Shown here one piece after another: positions 43,452 through 51,141 of a stretch of DNA of 64,000 nt. The DNA lies in NCBI GenBank assembly GCA_017399065.1, contig JAFQEL010000024.1:1-64000 (forward strand), in the 5' to 3' direction. Numbering within the stretch: the first letter of the stretch is position 1; every line of letters starts with the position of its first letter. The position numbers and the translations under genes are program-made. The notes below the pieces were generated by a model. It worked only from the letters and a program-made list of their open reading frames with translations, searched no databases and was not told the DNA's origin. Source of the stretch: Clostridia bacterium. GTDB lineage: Bacteria; Bacillota; Clostridia; Oscillospirales; Acutalibacteraceae.

Positions 43452-44528
43452 TTATTTATTGAACATACCTGTAAAATCAGTAGTCGCTGCCGAATCAAGC
43501 GGCAGTGATACAGAGCATTTTTCTTTAGAAGACTTGTAAATTGCAAGCACGAGCTCAACAGCTTTTTTGCCGGCATACATATTGACATAAGGTGCTCTAT
43601 CATTACTGACAGCGTCAATCATATCTGCATACAGGGGTGTATGACCCTGACCATAGATATGATCTACTGCAACAGAAAACTCTTTGCGTACTTCATCCTC
43701 GTCATCAAGTTCATCGGCAAAGCGCCAGTTTTCAATAATATTGTTAACTGTACCGTCTGCTTTGACTGTTCCGTTTTCGCCGAAAAGACAAAAAGCTTCT
43801 TCAAGGTTTCCGCCGAATATATTAACCGTACCTTCAACAGCACCGTAAGCACCGTTTTTGTACCGTACTATGGCAAGACCTATGTCCTCACCTTCGATAT
43901 AACCATGATTGAGATTATCTGTCATTGCAATAACCTCAACAGGCTCTTCACCGAGCATCCAGTTGAGAAGGTCAATATTATGTATGCACTGATTCATCAG
44001 AGCACCGCCATCTTTTTCCCACGTACCGCGCCAGGGCGCCTGCTTATAATAGCTTTCCGTGCGACTCCACCTTATCTGGGTAGTTGCGTGAAACAGTTTG
44101 CCGAACCTTCCCGATTCAACAGCACTGCGAATTTTCTGAATTGATGTGTTGAATCTGTTCTGATGATTAGCCGCAACTTTAACATTCATTCTCTCAGCTG
44201 CTTCGATAATTCTGTCAGCATCTGAAATAGACAGCGCAATCGGTTTTTCGATAATTACATTACAGCCTGCATTAATACAGTCAACAGCTATGTCAGCATG
44301 ACTGCCGCTTTCAGTAGCAATTGCAACAAGCTCGGGCTTCGCATTTTCGAGCATATCACGATAATCTTTGTAAAACTTTACATTTTTTATCAGCGGATAT
44401 TTTTCTTTGAGCTCATATACGGCATTCTTTGAAATATCGCAAAGACCTACTATTTCAAGACCGTTTTTGGTAGCGGCTACTATGTGATTGGGTGAAACCC
44501 TGCCGCAACCGATAAGTGCATATTTCAT
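43452..44528 (-). CDS. Gfo/Idh/MocA-family oxidoreductase
   Basis: A 358-residue NAD(P)-dependent sugar dehydrogenase-like protein. The Rossmann motif is YALIGCGRVSPNHI, and the signature VIIEKPIALS (near residue 92) carries the catalytic Lys. The C-terminal alpha/beta domain includes GGALMNQCIHNID with the second catalytic site. Members oxidise sugar or inositol hydroxyls. AGGAGG sits ahead of the start. It follows a TIM-barrel isomerase gene by 33 bp. Confidence 0.92.
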   Translation of the reverse strand: MKYALIGCGRVSPNHIVAATKNGLEIVGLCDISKNAVYELKEKYPLIKNVKFYKDYRDMLENAKPELVAIATESGSHADIAVDCINAGCNVIIEKPIALSISDADRIIEAAERMNVKVAANHQNRFNTSIQKIRSAVESGRFGKLFHATTQIRWSRTESYYKQAPWRGTWEKDGGALMNQCIHNIDLLNWMLGEEPVEVIAMTDNLNHGYIEGEDIGLAIVRYKNGAYGAVEGTVNIFGGNLEEAFCLFGENGTVKADGTVNNIIENWRFADELDDEDEVRKEFSVAVDHIYGQGHTPLYADMIDAVSNDRAPYVNMYAGKKAVELVLAIYKSSKEKCSVSLPLDSAATTDFTGMFNK

Positions 44529-44561
44529 AGCAACCTCCTGTGACTAAAAATAAATTTTATG

Positions 44562-45350
44562 TTATTGATTTCGCTCGTGAATTTGTTTGAGATTCTTATA
44601 GCTGACAGCTGTAGAAGTAAGCGGATCAACAGCAAAATTGATATCCTGCTCGTAAACTATATATGAAACTCCGGCGTCAACACAAGCCGCATAGCAAGCA
44701 TCCAAATCGAGGTTACCGCATCCGAGCTCTGTGATTGATCCGACATTTTCACCAAGAGTGACTTTCCAATCCTTGAAGTGGCATACTTTTATTCTGCCTT
44801 TGAGCTTTCTTAAGTAATCTGCTTCATTGACACCGCCCATATGAATCCAATAAGTATCGGGAATAAAGAAGAATACTTCGGGGTCAGTCTCTTCGATAAG
44901 AACATCCATAATCGTTCTTCCGTCTTCAAGGCGTGCAAATTCAAGTGCGTGATTATGATAAGCAAAAGTAAGGCCCTTTGCCTTCATCTTCTTACCTGCT
45001 TCATTTGCAAGCGCAACAAATCTTCGTACAGCCGCAAGGTCAGTTCTGAATTCATCAGGCATACAGCCGAGACCGATCTGTTTACAACCAATAAGTATAT
45101 GTTCGTCAATGAGTCTATCAGTATCGTTGATGATTCTATCCCAGGGCTTGTGTGTGACACAAACATCAAACCCATATTTTTTTACAAGCTCAGCTTGTTT
45201 TTCAACTTCAAAATCACCAATTGCTGATATCTGAACAACATCTACACCAAGCTCATTTTTGAGAAAATCAAATGTTTTGTCAGTATCTTCATAATTTTTG
45301 ATATAATCACGAAGAGTAAATAACTGAACACCTATTTTTATTTCATTCAC
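44562..45350 (-). CDS. TIM-barrel sugar phosphate isomerase/epimerase (IolE-like)
   Basis: A 262-residue xylose-isomerase-like protein. It opens NEIKIGVQLFTLRDYI, shows FAYHNHALEF (near residue 132), PDTYWIHMGG, CHFKDWK (His near 208) and VYEQDIN (Glu near 245), the metal-site pattern of the IolE/MocC group. The start is GTG 45350 with AAAGGA at proper distance; a TTG three codons earlier touches the ribosome site. It is paired with the downstream dehydrogenase. Confidence 0.88.
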   Translation of the reverse strand: MNEIKIGVQLFTLRDYIKNYEDTDKTFDFLKNELGVDVVQISAIGDFEVEKQAELVKKYGFDVCVTHKPWDRIINDTDRLIDEHILIGCKQIGLGCMPDEFRTDLAAVRRFVALANEAGKKMKAKGLTFAYHNHALEFARLEDGRTIMDVLIEETDPEVFFFIPDTYWIHMGGVNEADYLRKLKGRIKVCHFKDWKVTLGENVGSITELGCGNLDLDACYAACVDAGVSYIVYEQDINFAVDPLTSTAVSYKNLKQIHERNQ

Positions 45351-45415
45351 AGGAATCAATCCTTTCGTTTATTATCCCTTTCATGCAGATGTTAAACATA
45401 TGCACAAAAGGCATA

Positions 45416-45447
45416 GTCTTGATGCACCTTTGCAGATGCACCAAGAC
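45416..45447 (-). terminator. Stem-loop after the second Gfo/Idh/MocA gene
   Basis: On the minus strand GTCTTGGTGCA pairs with TGCATCAAGAC (11 bp, one G-T). Only a weak T-tract (CCTTTTG) follows further on, so termination may be partial. Confidence 0.6.
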
Positions 45448-45458
45448 AAAAATCAGAG

Positions 45459-46616
45459 TCAGATTTCAGGAATTTCAATTTCGATCTCTCTGCCGAGCTC
45501 AGCAGACTTTGCAATACCGTCTATAATAGCCTGATTGTAGATAATCTGGCTTGAGGGTACGGGAGGCTCGCCGCCATTCATTGAAGCATCAAGGAAGGAG
45601 CGGATCTTGAGATAGAAGTTATCATACGGATTGTCAAGCTCGGGAATAACAGTTTCAACCTGCTTACCTGCAACATCGTGATAAATTGTCATCGGACCGC
45701 CTATGCTGCCGTTCCAGCATTCTGTTGAGGGAATACGGAGGCCGCCGTGCTTACCAAGGATGATTGTATCGCCTGATGTATCAAGGTGCATTGCCCAGGC
45801 GATTCTGAAGTCAAGGATGATACCGCCTTCAAGACGGACAAAACCTGCTGCAAAGTCATCAACACCGAAGATGTCAGCATATTCGGGCTTGTTAGAGTAT
45901 TTTGTGCTTTTACCGAAGAAATCGGACTTGTAACCCGAAACAGTAAGGGGCTTCGGATAACCTATTGCATTAAGTACCATATCAAGTGAGTAACATCCGA
46001 TATCACCGAGTGCGCCGATACCTGCAGTCTCTTTCTCGATGAAGGATGTGCCGAACGGAGTCGGGATACCTCTGCGGCGACCGCCGCCTGTCTGGATGTA
46101 ATAAATCTCGCCAAGCTCACCGGATTCAACAATCTTCTTAACCATCTGCATATTGGGGTCAAATCTGGGCTGGAAGCCGATAGAAAGAACCTTGCCGCTT
46201 GCCTTCTCAGCCTTGCAGATTGCAATAGCCTCTTCAAGAGTTACGCACATAGGCTTCTCAAGAAGAACGTTGACACCGTGCTCGAGTGCATAAATTGTAC
46301 ACTCGGCGTGTGTTGCATTGTATGTACATACGCTTACACAGTCAAGCTCTTCGTTATCGATAAGCTCTTTGTGGCTGTTATAGAAATTGATACCTGTCTT
46401 ATCAACACCGAACTGATCGCAGAATGCTTCAGCCTTTCCGGGTACAAGATCAGCCATACCGACAAACTGAACGTCGGGGCACTGCTGATATGCTTTGAGA
46501 TGAGCCTCAGCAATCCAGCCTGTACCGATGATACCGACTTTAATCTTCTTGCTGCTGTCATATACTTTTTCTTCGACTGCTTCTTCCTTGAATTTATCAA
46601 GAATTGCATTTGCCAT
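45459..46616 (-). CDS. Gfo/Idh/MocA-family oxidoreductase
   Basis: A 385-residue dehydrogenase with Rossmann motif GIIGTGWIAEAHL (near residue 28), VLLEKPMCVT (near 112) and GALGDIGCYSLDMVL (near 205). It groups with sugar/inositol dehydrogenases rather than glucose-fructose oxidoreductase by eye, but the substrate cannot be set. It lies 56 bp downstream of another IolE-like isomerase gene, repeating the dehydrogenase-isomerase pairing next door. Confidence 0.92.
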   Translation of the reverse strand: MANAILDKFKEEAVEEKVYDSSKKIKVGIIGTGWIAEAHLKAYQQCPDVQFVGMADLVPGKAEAFCDQFGVDKTGINFYNSHKELIDNEELDCVSVCTYNATHAECTIYALEHGVNVLLEKPMCVTLEEAIAICKAEKASGKVLSIGFQPRFDPNMQMVKKIVESGELGEIYYIQTGGGRRRGIPTPFGTSFIEKETAGIGALGDIGCYSLDMVLNAIGYPKPLTVSGYKSDFFGKSTKYSNKPEYADIFGVDDFAAGFVRLEGGIILDFRIAWAMHLDTSGDTIILGKHGGLRIPSTECWNGSIGGPMTIYHDVAGKQVETVIPELDNPYDNFYLKIRSFLDASMNGGEPPVPSSQIIYNQAIIDGIAKSAELGREIEIEIPEI

Positions 46617-46672
46617 AATAATTTTACCTCACTTAAATTTTATATCACCGCTTCAAGCGGAAAGTTACTTTT

Positions 46673-47494
46673 TTACCAACCGAGAGTTTTAAGGTACTCT
46701 CTGCCCATTTCAGCAGACTGCATAGGTGTGTGACCCTTTGCAGGTCTGTCCTGCTCAACAACTACCCATTCAGCACCTGCAGCAATACTTGCCTCAAGAA
46801 TAGCAGGCATATCCTGACAACCGCTTCCTACCGGAGCAAATGAGAATGCATCTTCTTCAGCAGTTTCGGACTCATCATCAATACCGATAAGCTCATAAAG
46901 CTTGCCACCCTTGCCCTTCATAACAAAATCTTTGAGATGAACAACAGGTGAACGGCCTGTATATTTGGCAATGTATGCTGCAGGATTTTCACCGCCTACG
47001 TTTACCCAACAGGTATCAAGCTCGGTCTGAAGAAGATCGGCAGGAACAGAACTGTAAAGAATATCAAGTGCGTATTCACCATCGACCTTAATAAATTCAA
47101 AATCGTGGTTATGATAAAGCATTGTCATACCGAGAGCTTTAGCTGCTTCGCAGGCAAGACGGATATCAGAAATAGTTTTCTCCCAACCATCTGTACCGGG
47201 ACGTCTTTCCTCTGTAAGATAAGGTACAACAACGTATTTACAACCGATTTCAGCATAATCTTTAAGAACACCTTCGGGGTCAGCTACCATATCGTCAAGC
47301 GGAACGTGAGCGGAAATAGGAACAAGACCAACCTCATCACAAAGCGCTTTGATTTCGGCAGCAGATTTATCGAAAAGACCTGCAAACTCAACACCGTCGT
47401 AACCGAGTGCCCTTACCTTACGGATTGTGCCTTCAAAATCGGCCTGCATTTCATCGCGGACAGTATAAAGCTGTAATGCAACGGGCAATGACAT
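46673..47494 (-). CDS. TIM-barrel sugar phosphate isomerase/epimerase (IolE-like)
   Basis: A 273-residue protein, clearly paralogous to the 44562-45350 product: VALQLYTVRDEM, MLYHNHDFEF, ELDTCWVNVGG, VHLKDFVMKG and WVVVEQDRPA hold the same metal-ligand pattern. The start is ATG 47494 behind AGGAGG; an ATG further up has no ribosome site. It heads the leftward block with its own promoter. Confidence 0.9.
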   Translation of the reverse strand: MSLPVALQLYTVRDEMQADFEGTIRKVRALGYDGVEFAGLFDKSAAEIKALCDEVGLVPISAHVPLDDMVADPEGVLKDYAEIGCKYVVVPYLTEERRPGTDGWEKTISDIRLACEAAKALGMTMLYHNHDFEFIKVDGEYALDILYSSVPADLLQTELDTCWVNVGGENPAAYIAKYTGRSPVVHLKDFVMKGKGGKLYELIGIDDESETAEEDAFSFAPVGSGCQDMPAILEASIAAGAEWVVVEQDRPAKGHTPMQSAEMGREYLKTLGW

Positions 47495-47526
47495 AAACAA
47501 TATTCCTCCTATATTACTTTTGTTTA

Positions 47527-47555
47527 ATATTAACATATATAAATAAGTATTTCAA
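47527..47555 (-). promoter_or_regulatory. Promoter for the isomerase/dehydrogenase block
   Basis: On the minus strand TTGAAA (47555-47550), 17-bp spacer, TAATAT (47532-47527). Confidence 0.72.
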
Positions 47556-47598
47556 TAATTATTTGAAAGTAATTTACGAACAAATGCCAAAAATACAC

Positions 47599-47627
47599 TT
47601 GAAATTTTATTCAATATGTCTTAAACT
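47599..47627 (+). promoter_or_regulatory. Promoter for rsmE
   Basis: TTGAAA (47599-47604), 17-bp spacer, TAAACT (47622-47627). Confidence 0.6.
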
Positions 47628-47674
47628 TATCATTGGTTTTTAATGTACAAAACTTTGTTTGGGGTTGTGAATAA

Positions 47675-48424
47675 ATGTTCAATTTTTTTGCAGATAAAAG
47701 TTGTCTCATCAATAACAAATATAACATCAGCGGCACAGATTATAACCACATAAAAAATGTTCTGCGAATGAAAGAAGGAGACACGTTTCTCGTCAGCAGT
47801 AACGGTAAAAGCGACTTATGTATACTTGAATCTTTTGAAGGAGAAACCGTAATTGCTGTAATTGTCGAAGAAAATTATCAGGACTGTGAATTACCGTTAA
47901 AAATTTATCTCTTTCAGGGATTACCCAAAAGTGATAAAATGGAGCTTATAATTCAAAAATGTGTTGAATTAGGAGTCACGGATATTGTCCCTGTTGAAAT
48001 GTCAAGAAGCATTGTAAAAATTGACGAAAAAAAGAAGCAATCAAAAATAACAAGATGGCAGTCAATAGCTGAAAGTGCTGCAAAACAGAGCAAAAGAAAC
48101 ATAATACCTGAAATTCATCCCATAGTAAATTTCAATCAGGCTGTAAAAAATGCTAAAGAACTTGATTTAATTGCAGTGCCTTATGAAAGCAAGGACGGTA
48201 TGATATCTACCGAAAACTTCCTCAGCCAAATCAAACCGAATTTATCAATAGGTATATTTATCGGACCTGAAGGCGGATTCGATGAAAAAGAAATTGAATT
48301 GGCAAAATCAGCAAACGCTCATATAATCTCATTAGGCAAAAGGATTTTGCGCACCGAAACAGCTGCAATAACAGCAGTCGGAATGTGTATGCTTTATATT
48401 GAATTAAACGGTGACAATAAATGA
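47675..48424 (+). CDS. rsmE: 16S rRNA (uracil-1498-N3)-methyltransferase
   Basis: RsmE is a SPOUT-fold, SAM-dependent methyltransferase that modifies U1498. The 249-residue protein has the N-terminal PUA-like domain (HIKNVLRMKEGD), the linker LFQGLPKSDKMELIIQKCVELG, and the C-terminal knot motifs IFIGPEGGFDEKEIE and SLGKRILRTETAA. Its stop overlaps the next start as ATGA, so the two rRNA methylase genes are coupled. Confidence 0.97.
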   Translation: MFNFFADKSCLINNKYNISGTDYNHIKNVLRMKEGDTFLVSSNGKSDLCILESFEGETVIAVIVEENYQDCELPLKIYLFQGLPKSDKMELIIQKCVELGVTDIVPVEMSRSIVKIDEKKKQSKITRWQSIAESAAKQSKRNIIPEIHPIVNFNQAVKNAKELDLIAVPYESKDGMISTENFLSQIKPNLSIGIFIGPEGGFDEKEIELAKSANAHIISLGKRILRTETAAITAVGMCMLYIELNGDNK

Positions 48425-49779
48425 AAAAATTACCTGAAGAATTTATAACCCGTATGAAGAAGATACTGTGTGAAGAATATGAACAATATGAAAAATCAAT
48501 GTATGACTCCCCTGTCCGTGCTTTCAGAGTAAACACTGATAAGATAAGTGTTGAAGCTTTTGAAAAAATATGTGATATACCTTGCAAAAGAATTCCTTAT
48601 GTTGAAAACGGTTATTACTTTAATTACGATAAAATAGGCAATCATCCTTTTCATCACGCAGGTATGATATATATCCAGGAGCCCGGTGCTATGGCTCCTG
48701 CAGAATGTCTTGATATTAATCCTGAATGGACAGTACTTGATATGTGTGCAGCACCCGGAGGAAAAAGCACACAGATAAAAAATAAACTCGGCACTACCGG
48801 CGTACTTGTTTCAAATGAAATAATACCTTCTCGTTGTAAAATACTTACAGGCAATTTTGAACGTCTCGGTTTACATAACACCGTTACAACCTGTATGGAC
48901 AGTGCAAGAATTGCTCAGCTTTATCCCTCAACTTTTGATATGATTATAGTTGACGCACCTTGTTCCGGGGAGGGAATGTTCCGTAAGGACGACACAGCCA
49001 TTGAAGAGTGGAGTACGGATAACGTAAATCTATGCGCTCAAAGGCAGACTGTAATACTTGATAATGCCGTAAAAGCATTGAAAGACGGCGGTTATTTAGT
49101 CTATGCGACCTGCACTTTTTCACTTGAAGAAAATGAAATGACTGTTGATGATTTCTTACAACATCATCCTGAATTTGAGCTGATTCCGGTTAACGAAAGA
49201 GTTATATCCTCAACATCCGACGGCATAAGATTTGAAGGTTGCAAGTGTGAAAACATTAGTTATACACGCCGTTTTTATCCGCACAGATCGCGTGGCGAAG
49301 GCCAATTTATGGCTGTACTACACAGTACTGTTACACCTGATTCATCAAGTAAAAAAAGCATAATTAAGTGCGAAAAAATAGACAGAACAGTATTCGATTT
49401 TCTTGACGAAGTGCTTACAGAATATAACAAAGAATATGTCAGGATGTATAACGGCAATCCCGTTTATTTCACACCTGATTTTGATGTTGCAAAAGGCAGT
49501 GCATTTTCATGTGGAATTAAAATCGGTGAAATTAAGAAGAACTACATACAACCGCACCATCAGTTTTTTATGGCTATGGGCAAATATTTCAAACGCAAAA
49601 TCGAGTTAGATGCTAATTCAGAAGAAATCAAAAAATATCTTCACGGTGAAGAAATACCTGTCTCTTGCGAAAACGGCTGGGCTGTTGTTACAGTAAACGG
49701 CTGTACCGCGGGCGGTGCAAAAGTCAGTAACGGAAAAGCTAAAAATCATTATCCGAAAGGTCTGCGAACCAAGTATTAA
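48421..49779 (+). CDS. RsmF-like rRNA (cytosine-C5-)methyltransferase
   Basis: A 452-residue NSUN-family m5C methyltransferase. SAM-binding CAAPGGKSTQI (near residue 120), the catalytic Cys region DAPCSGEGMFR (near 180) and the second Cys in YATCTFSLEENE (near 228) are complete. The C-terminal part (residues about 330-452) is the RsmF-type extra RNA-binding domain. It probably modifies 16S rRNA near C1407, although specificity of Firmicutes members varies. Confidence 0.93.
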   Translation: MKKLPEEFITRMKKILCEEYEQYEKSMYDSPVRAFRVNTDKISVEAFEKICDIPCKRIPYVENGYYFNYDKIGNHPFHHAGMIYIQEPGAMAPAECLDINPEWTVLDMCAAPGGKSTQIKNKLGTTGVLVSNEIIPSRCKILTGNFERLGLHNTVTTCMDSARIAQLYPSTFDMIIVDAPCSGEGMFRKDDTAIEEWSTDNVNLCAQRQTVILDNAVKALKDGGYLVYATCTFSLEENEMTVDDFLQHHPEFELIPVNERVISSTSDGIRFEGCKCENISYTRRFYPHRSRGEGQFMAVLHSTVTPDSSSKKSIIKCEKIDRTVFDFLDEVLTEYNKEYVRMYNGNPVYFTPDFDVAKGSAFSCGIKIGEIKKNYIQPHHQFFMAMGKYFKRKIELDANSEEIKKYLHGEEIPVSCENGWAVVTVNGCTAGGAKVSNGKAKNHYPKGLRTKY

Positions 49780-49782
49780 AAA

Positions 49783-49824
49783 AAACCTTGAGAATCACTG
49801 CAAGTGAAACTCAAGGGTTTTTTT
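49783..49824. terminator. Bidirectional terminator
   Basis: AACCTTGAG and CTCAAGGGTT stem with an inner CACT/AGTG pairing, followed by TTTTTTT. It lies between convergent genes. Confidence 0.88.
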
Positions 49825-49826
49825 AT

Positions 49827-51020
49827 TTATGCAACAACTGATTCAATAACCTTTATTGCAAGGGCTGAAATGTTTTTGAGGAAAAGAAGTAAATTACCTA
49901 TAAATACCCAGAAGCCTGCTTCAAATTTTGAAACACCAATGGCAGAAGCAAAGTCATCGTTTTCAAGAGCAAGGTCATTATAAGTTATAACTTCAGCAGA
50001 ATATGTCGAGGTATCTTCTTCGTTAATAACAAAAAGTCGGCTGCCTCTTGTCATTTCGTTACCGTATGAGTGACAGGTTACACCGGGAGTATTACCAATA
50101 ATAATACCTTCATATTCAAGCTCATATGTATTTATGTGGTCATGACCGCAATAAATGCCAAGCACGTCGCCACGTTCTTTCATTGCATCAAACTGACCGT
50201 GATTGAACACACCGGGCGAAGGCTGCTCAAAAAGATGACCTGCAAACGCACTAGTGTTTGGAGCAATTATAGGATAGTGAATACCGTTATTGTATGTCTC
50301 AACAATGTAAGGAATCTCAAACGGAATCGACGGGAACATTGCATCATAAACTTCGCCAACTACAATGTGCTGAAATGCAAGTGAAGGTACTTTTTCATCT
50401 GCTTGTGCTTCAAGACCTTTGCTGGTTTCTTTATACCATTCTACCTGGTCTGCCGTAACGCTGTCATATCCGAGACGGTTACCGTTTTCATCAGCAACGT
50501 AGTTACCTGAATCAAAAAGCCATACGTTAAATTTTATTTCATCGGAATTACTTGCAAGCACAGGTAAGTTGTGCGTTGCTGTACCGTGAAGCTCAGGCAC
50601 AGCGTCATAAGCAAGACAATATTCGCCACCGTATTGCTGAAAATATCCAAGTAATGTTTCTTTGTCAACACCCTGCTCATGGTCGTGATTGCCGAAAACA
50701 ACGGTAAAATATATGCCGTGCTCGACAAAGGGCTTACAAAGTTCTTCAACTTCCAAGGCTTTAGTTTCTTCTTTGCCGATGGAATTGTCTCCGCCGAGAA
50801 CAACAAGATCCGGTTCGTAAATATCAAGCATAAAGTTGATATATGTCATCATTTTTTCTTCAGCAGGATAATCATCCTGGCAATCGGAAATGTGAAGGAT
50901 CTTAAATTCGCCGTTCTCATTAAAACGAAGCGCAGAGGAATCATCTGCCGCATTTGCGGAAACAGACAGAATACTGGCAATAAATAATACAGCTAAAAAG
51001 ATAGATAAACATTTTTTCAT
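49827..51020 (-). CDS. Secreted metallophosphoesterase
   Basis: A 397-residue calcineurin-like phosphoesterase with signal peptide (residues 1-24, ending SANAAD). The motif set is complete: HISDCQDD (near 46), LGGDNSIG (near 76), GNHDHEQG (near 110), QHI (near 216) and CGHDHIN (near 296). It is a paralogue of the 23527-24675 product but exported. A hydrophobic C-terminal helix (SALAIKVIESVVA) could tether it to the envelope. GGAGGTG precedes the start. Confidence 0.92.
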   Translation of the reverse strand: MKKCLSIFLAVLFIASILSVSANAADDSSALRFNENGEFKILHISDCQDDYPAEEKMMTYINFMLDIYEPDLVVLGGDNSIGKEETKALEVEELCKPFVEHGIYFTVVFGNHDHEQGVDKETLLGYFQQYGGEYCLAYDAVPELHGTATHNLPVLASNSDEIKFNVWLFDSGNYVADENGNRLGYDSVTADQVEWYKETSKGLEAQADEKVPSLAFQHIVVGEVYDAMFPSIPFEIPYIVETYNNGIHYPIIAPNTSAFAGHLFEQPSPGVFNHGQFDAMKERGDVLGIYCGHDHINTYELEYEGIIIGNTPGVTCHSYGNEMTRGSRLFVINEEDTSTYSAEVITYNDLALENDDFASAIGVSKFEAGFWVFIGNLLLFLKNISALAIKVIESVVA

Positions 51021-51050
51021 GTATTTAACACCTCCATATTGTTTAATTCT

Positions 51051-51079
51051 ATTATATAACTAATTTCATTTAAAGTCAA
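51051..51079 (-). promoter_or_regulatory. Promoter for the secreted metallophosphoesterase
   Basis: On the minus strand TTGACT (51079-51074), 17-bp spacer, TATAAT (51056-51051). Confidence 0.75.
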
Positions 51080-51083
51080 TCAA

Positions 51084-51112
51084 TTGATTTACTTGAACAT
51101 ATATGATACAAT
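51084..51112 (+). promoter_or_regulatory. Promoter for the GH3 gene
   Basis: TTGATT (51084-51089), 17-bp spacer, TACAAT (51107-51112). Its -35 lies 4 bp from the -35 of the divergent promoter, so one regulator could control both. Confidence 0.7.
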
Positions 51113-51141
51113 ATCAAAAATCTTATTAAAGAGGATAGCTT

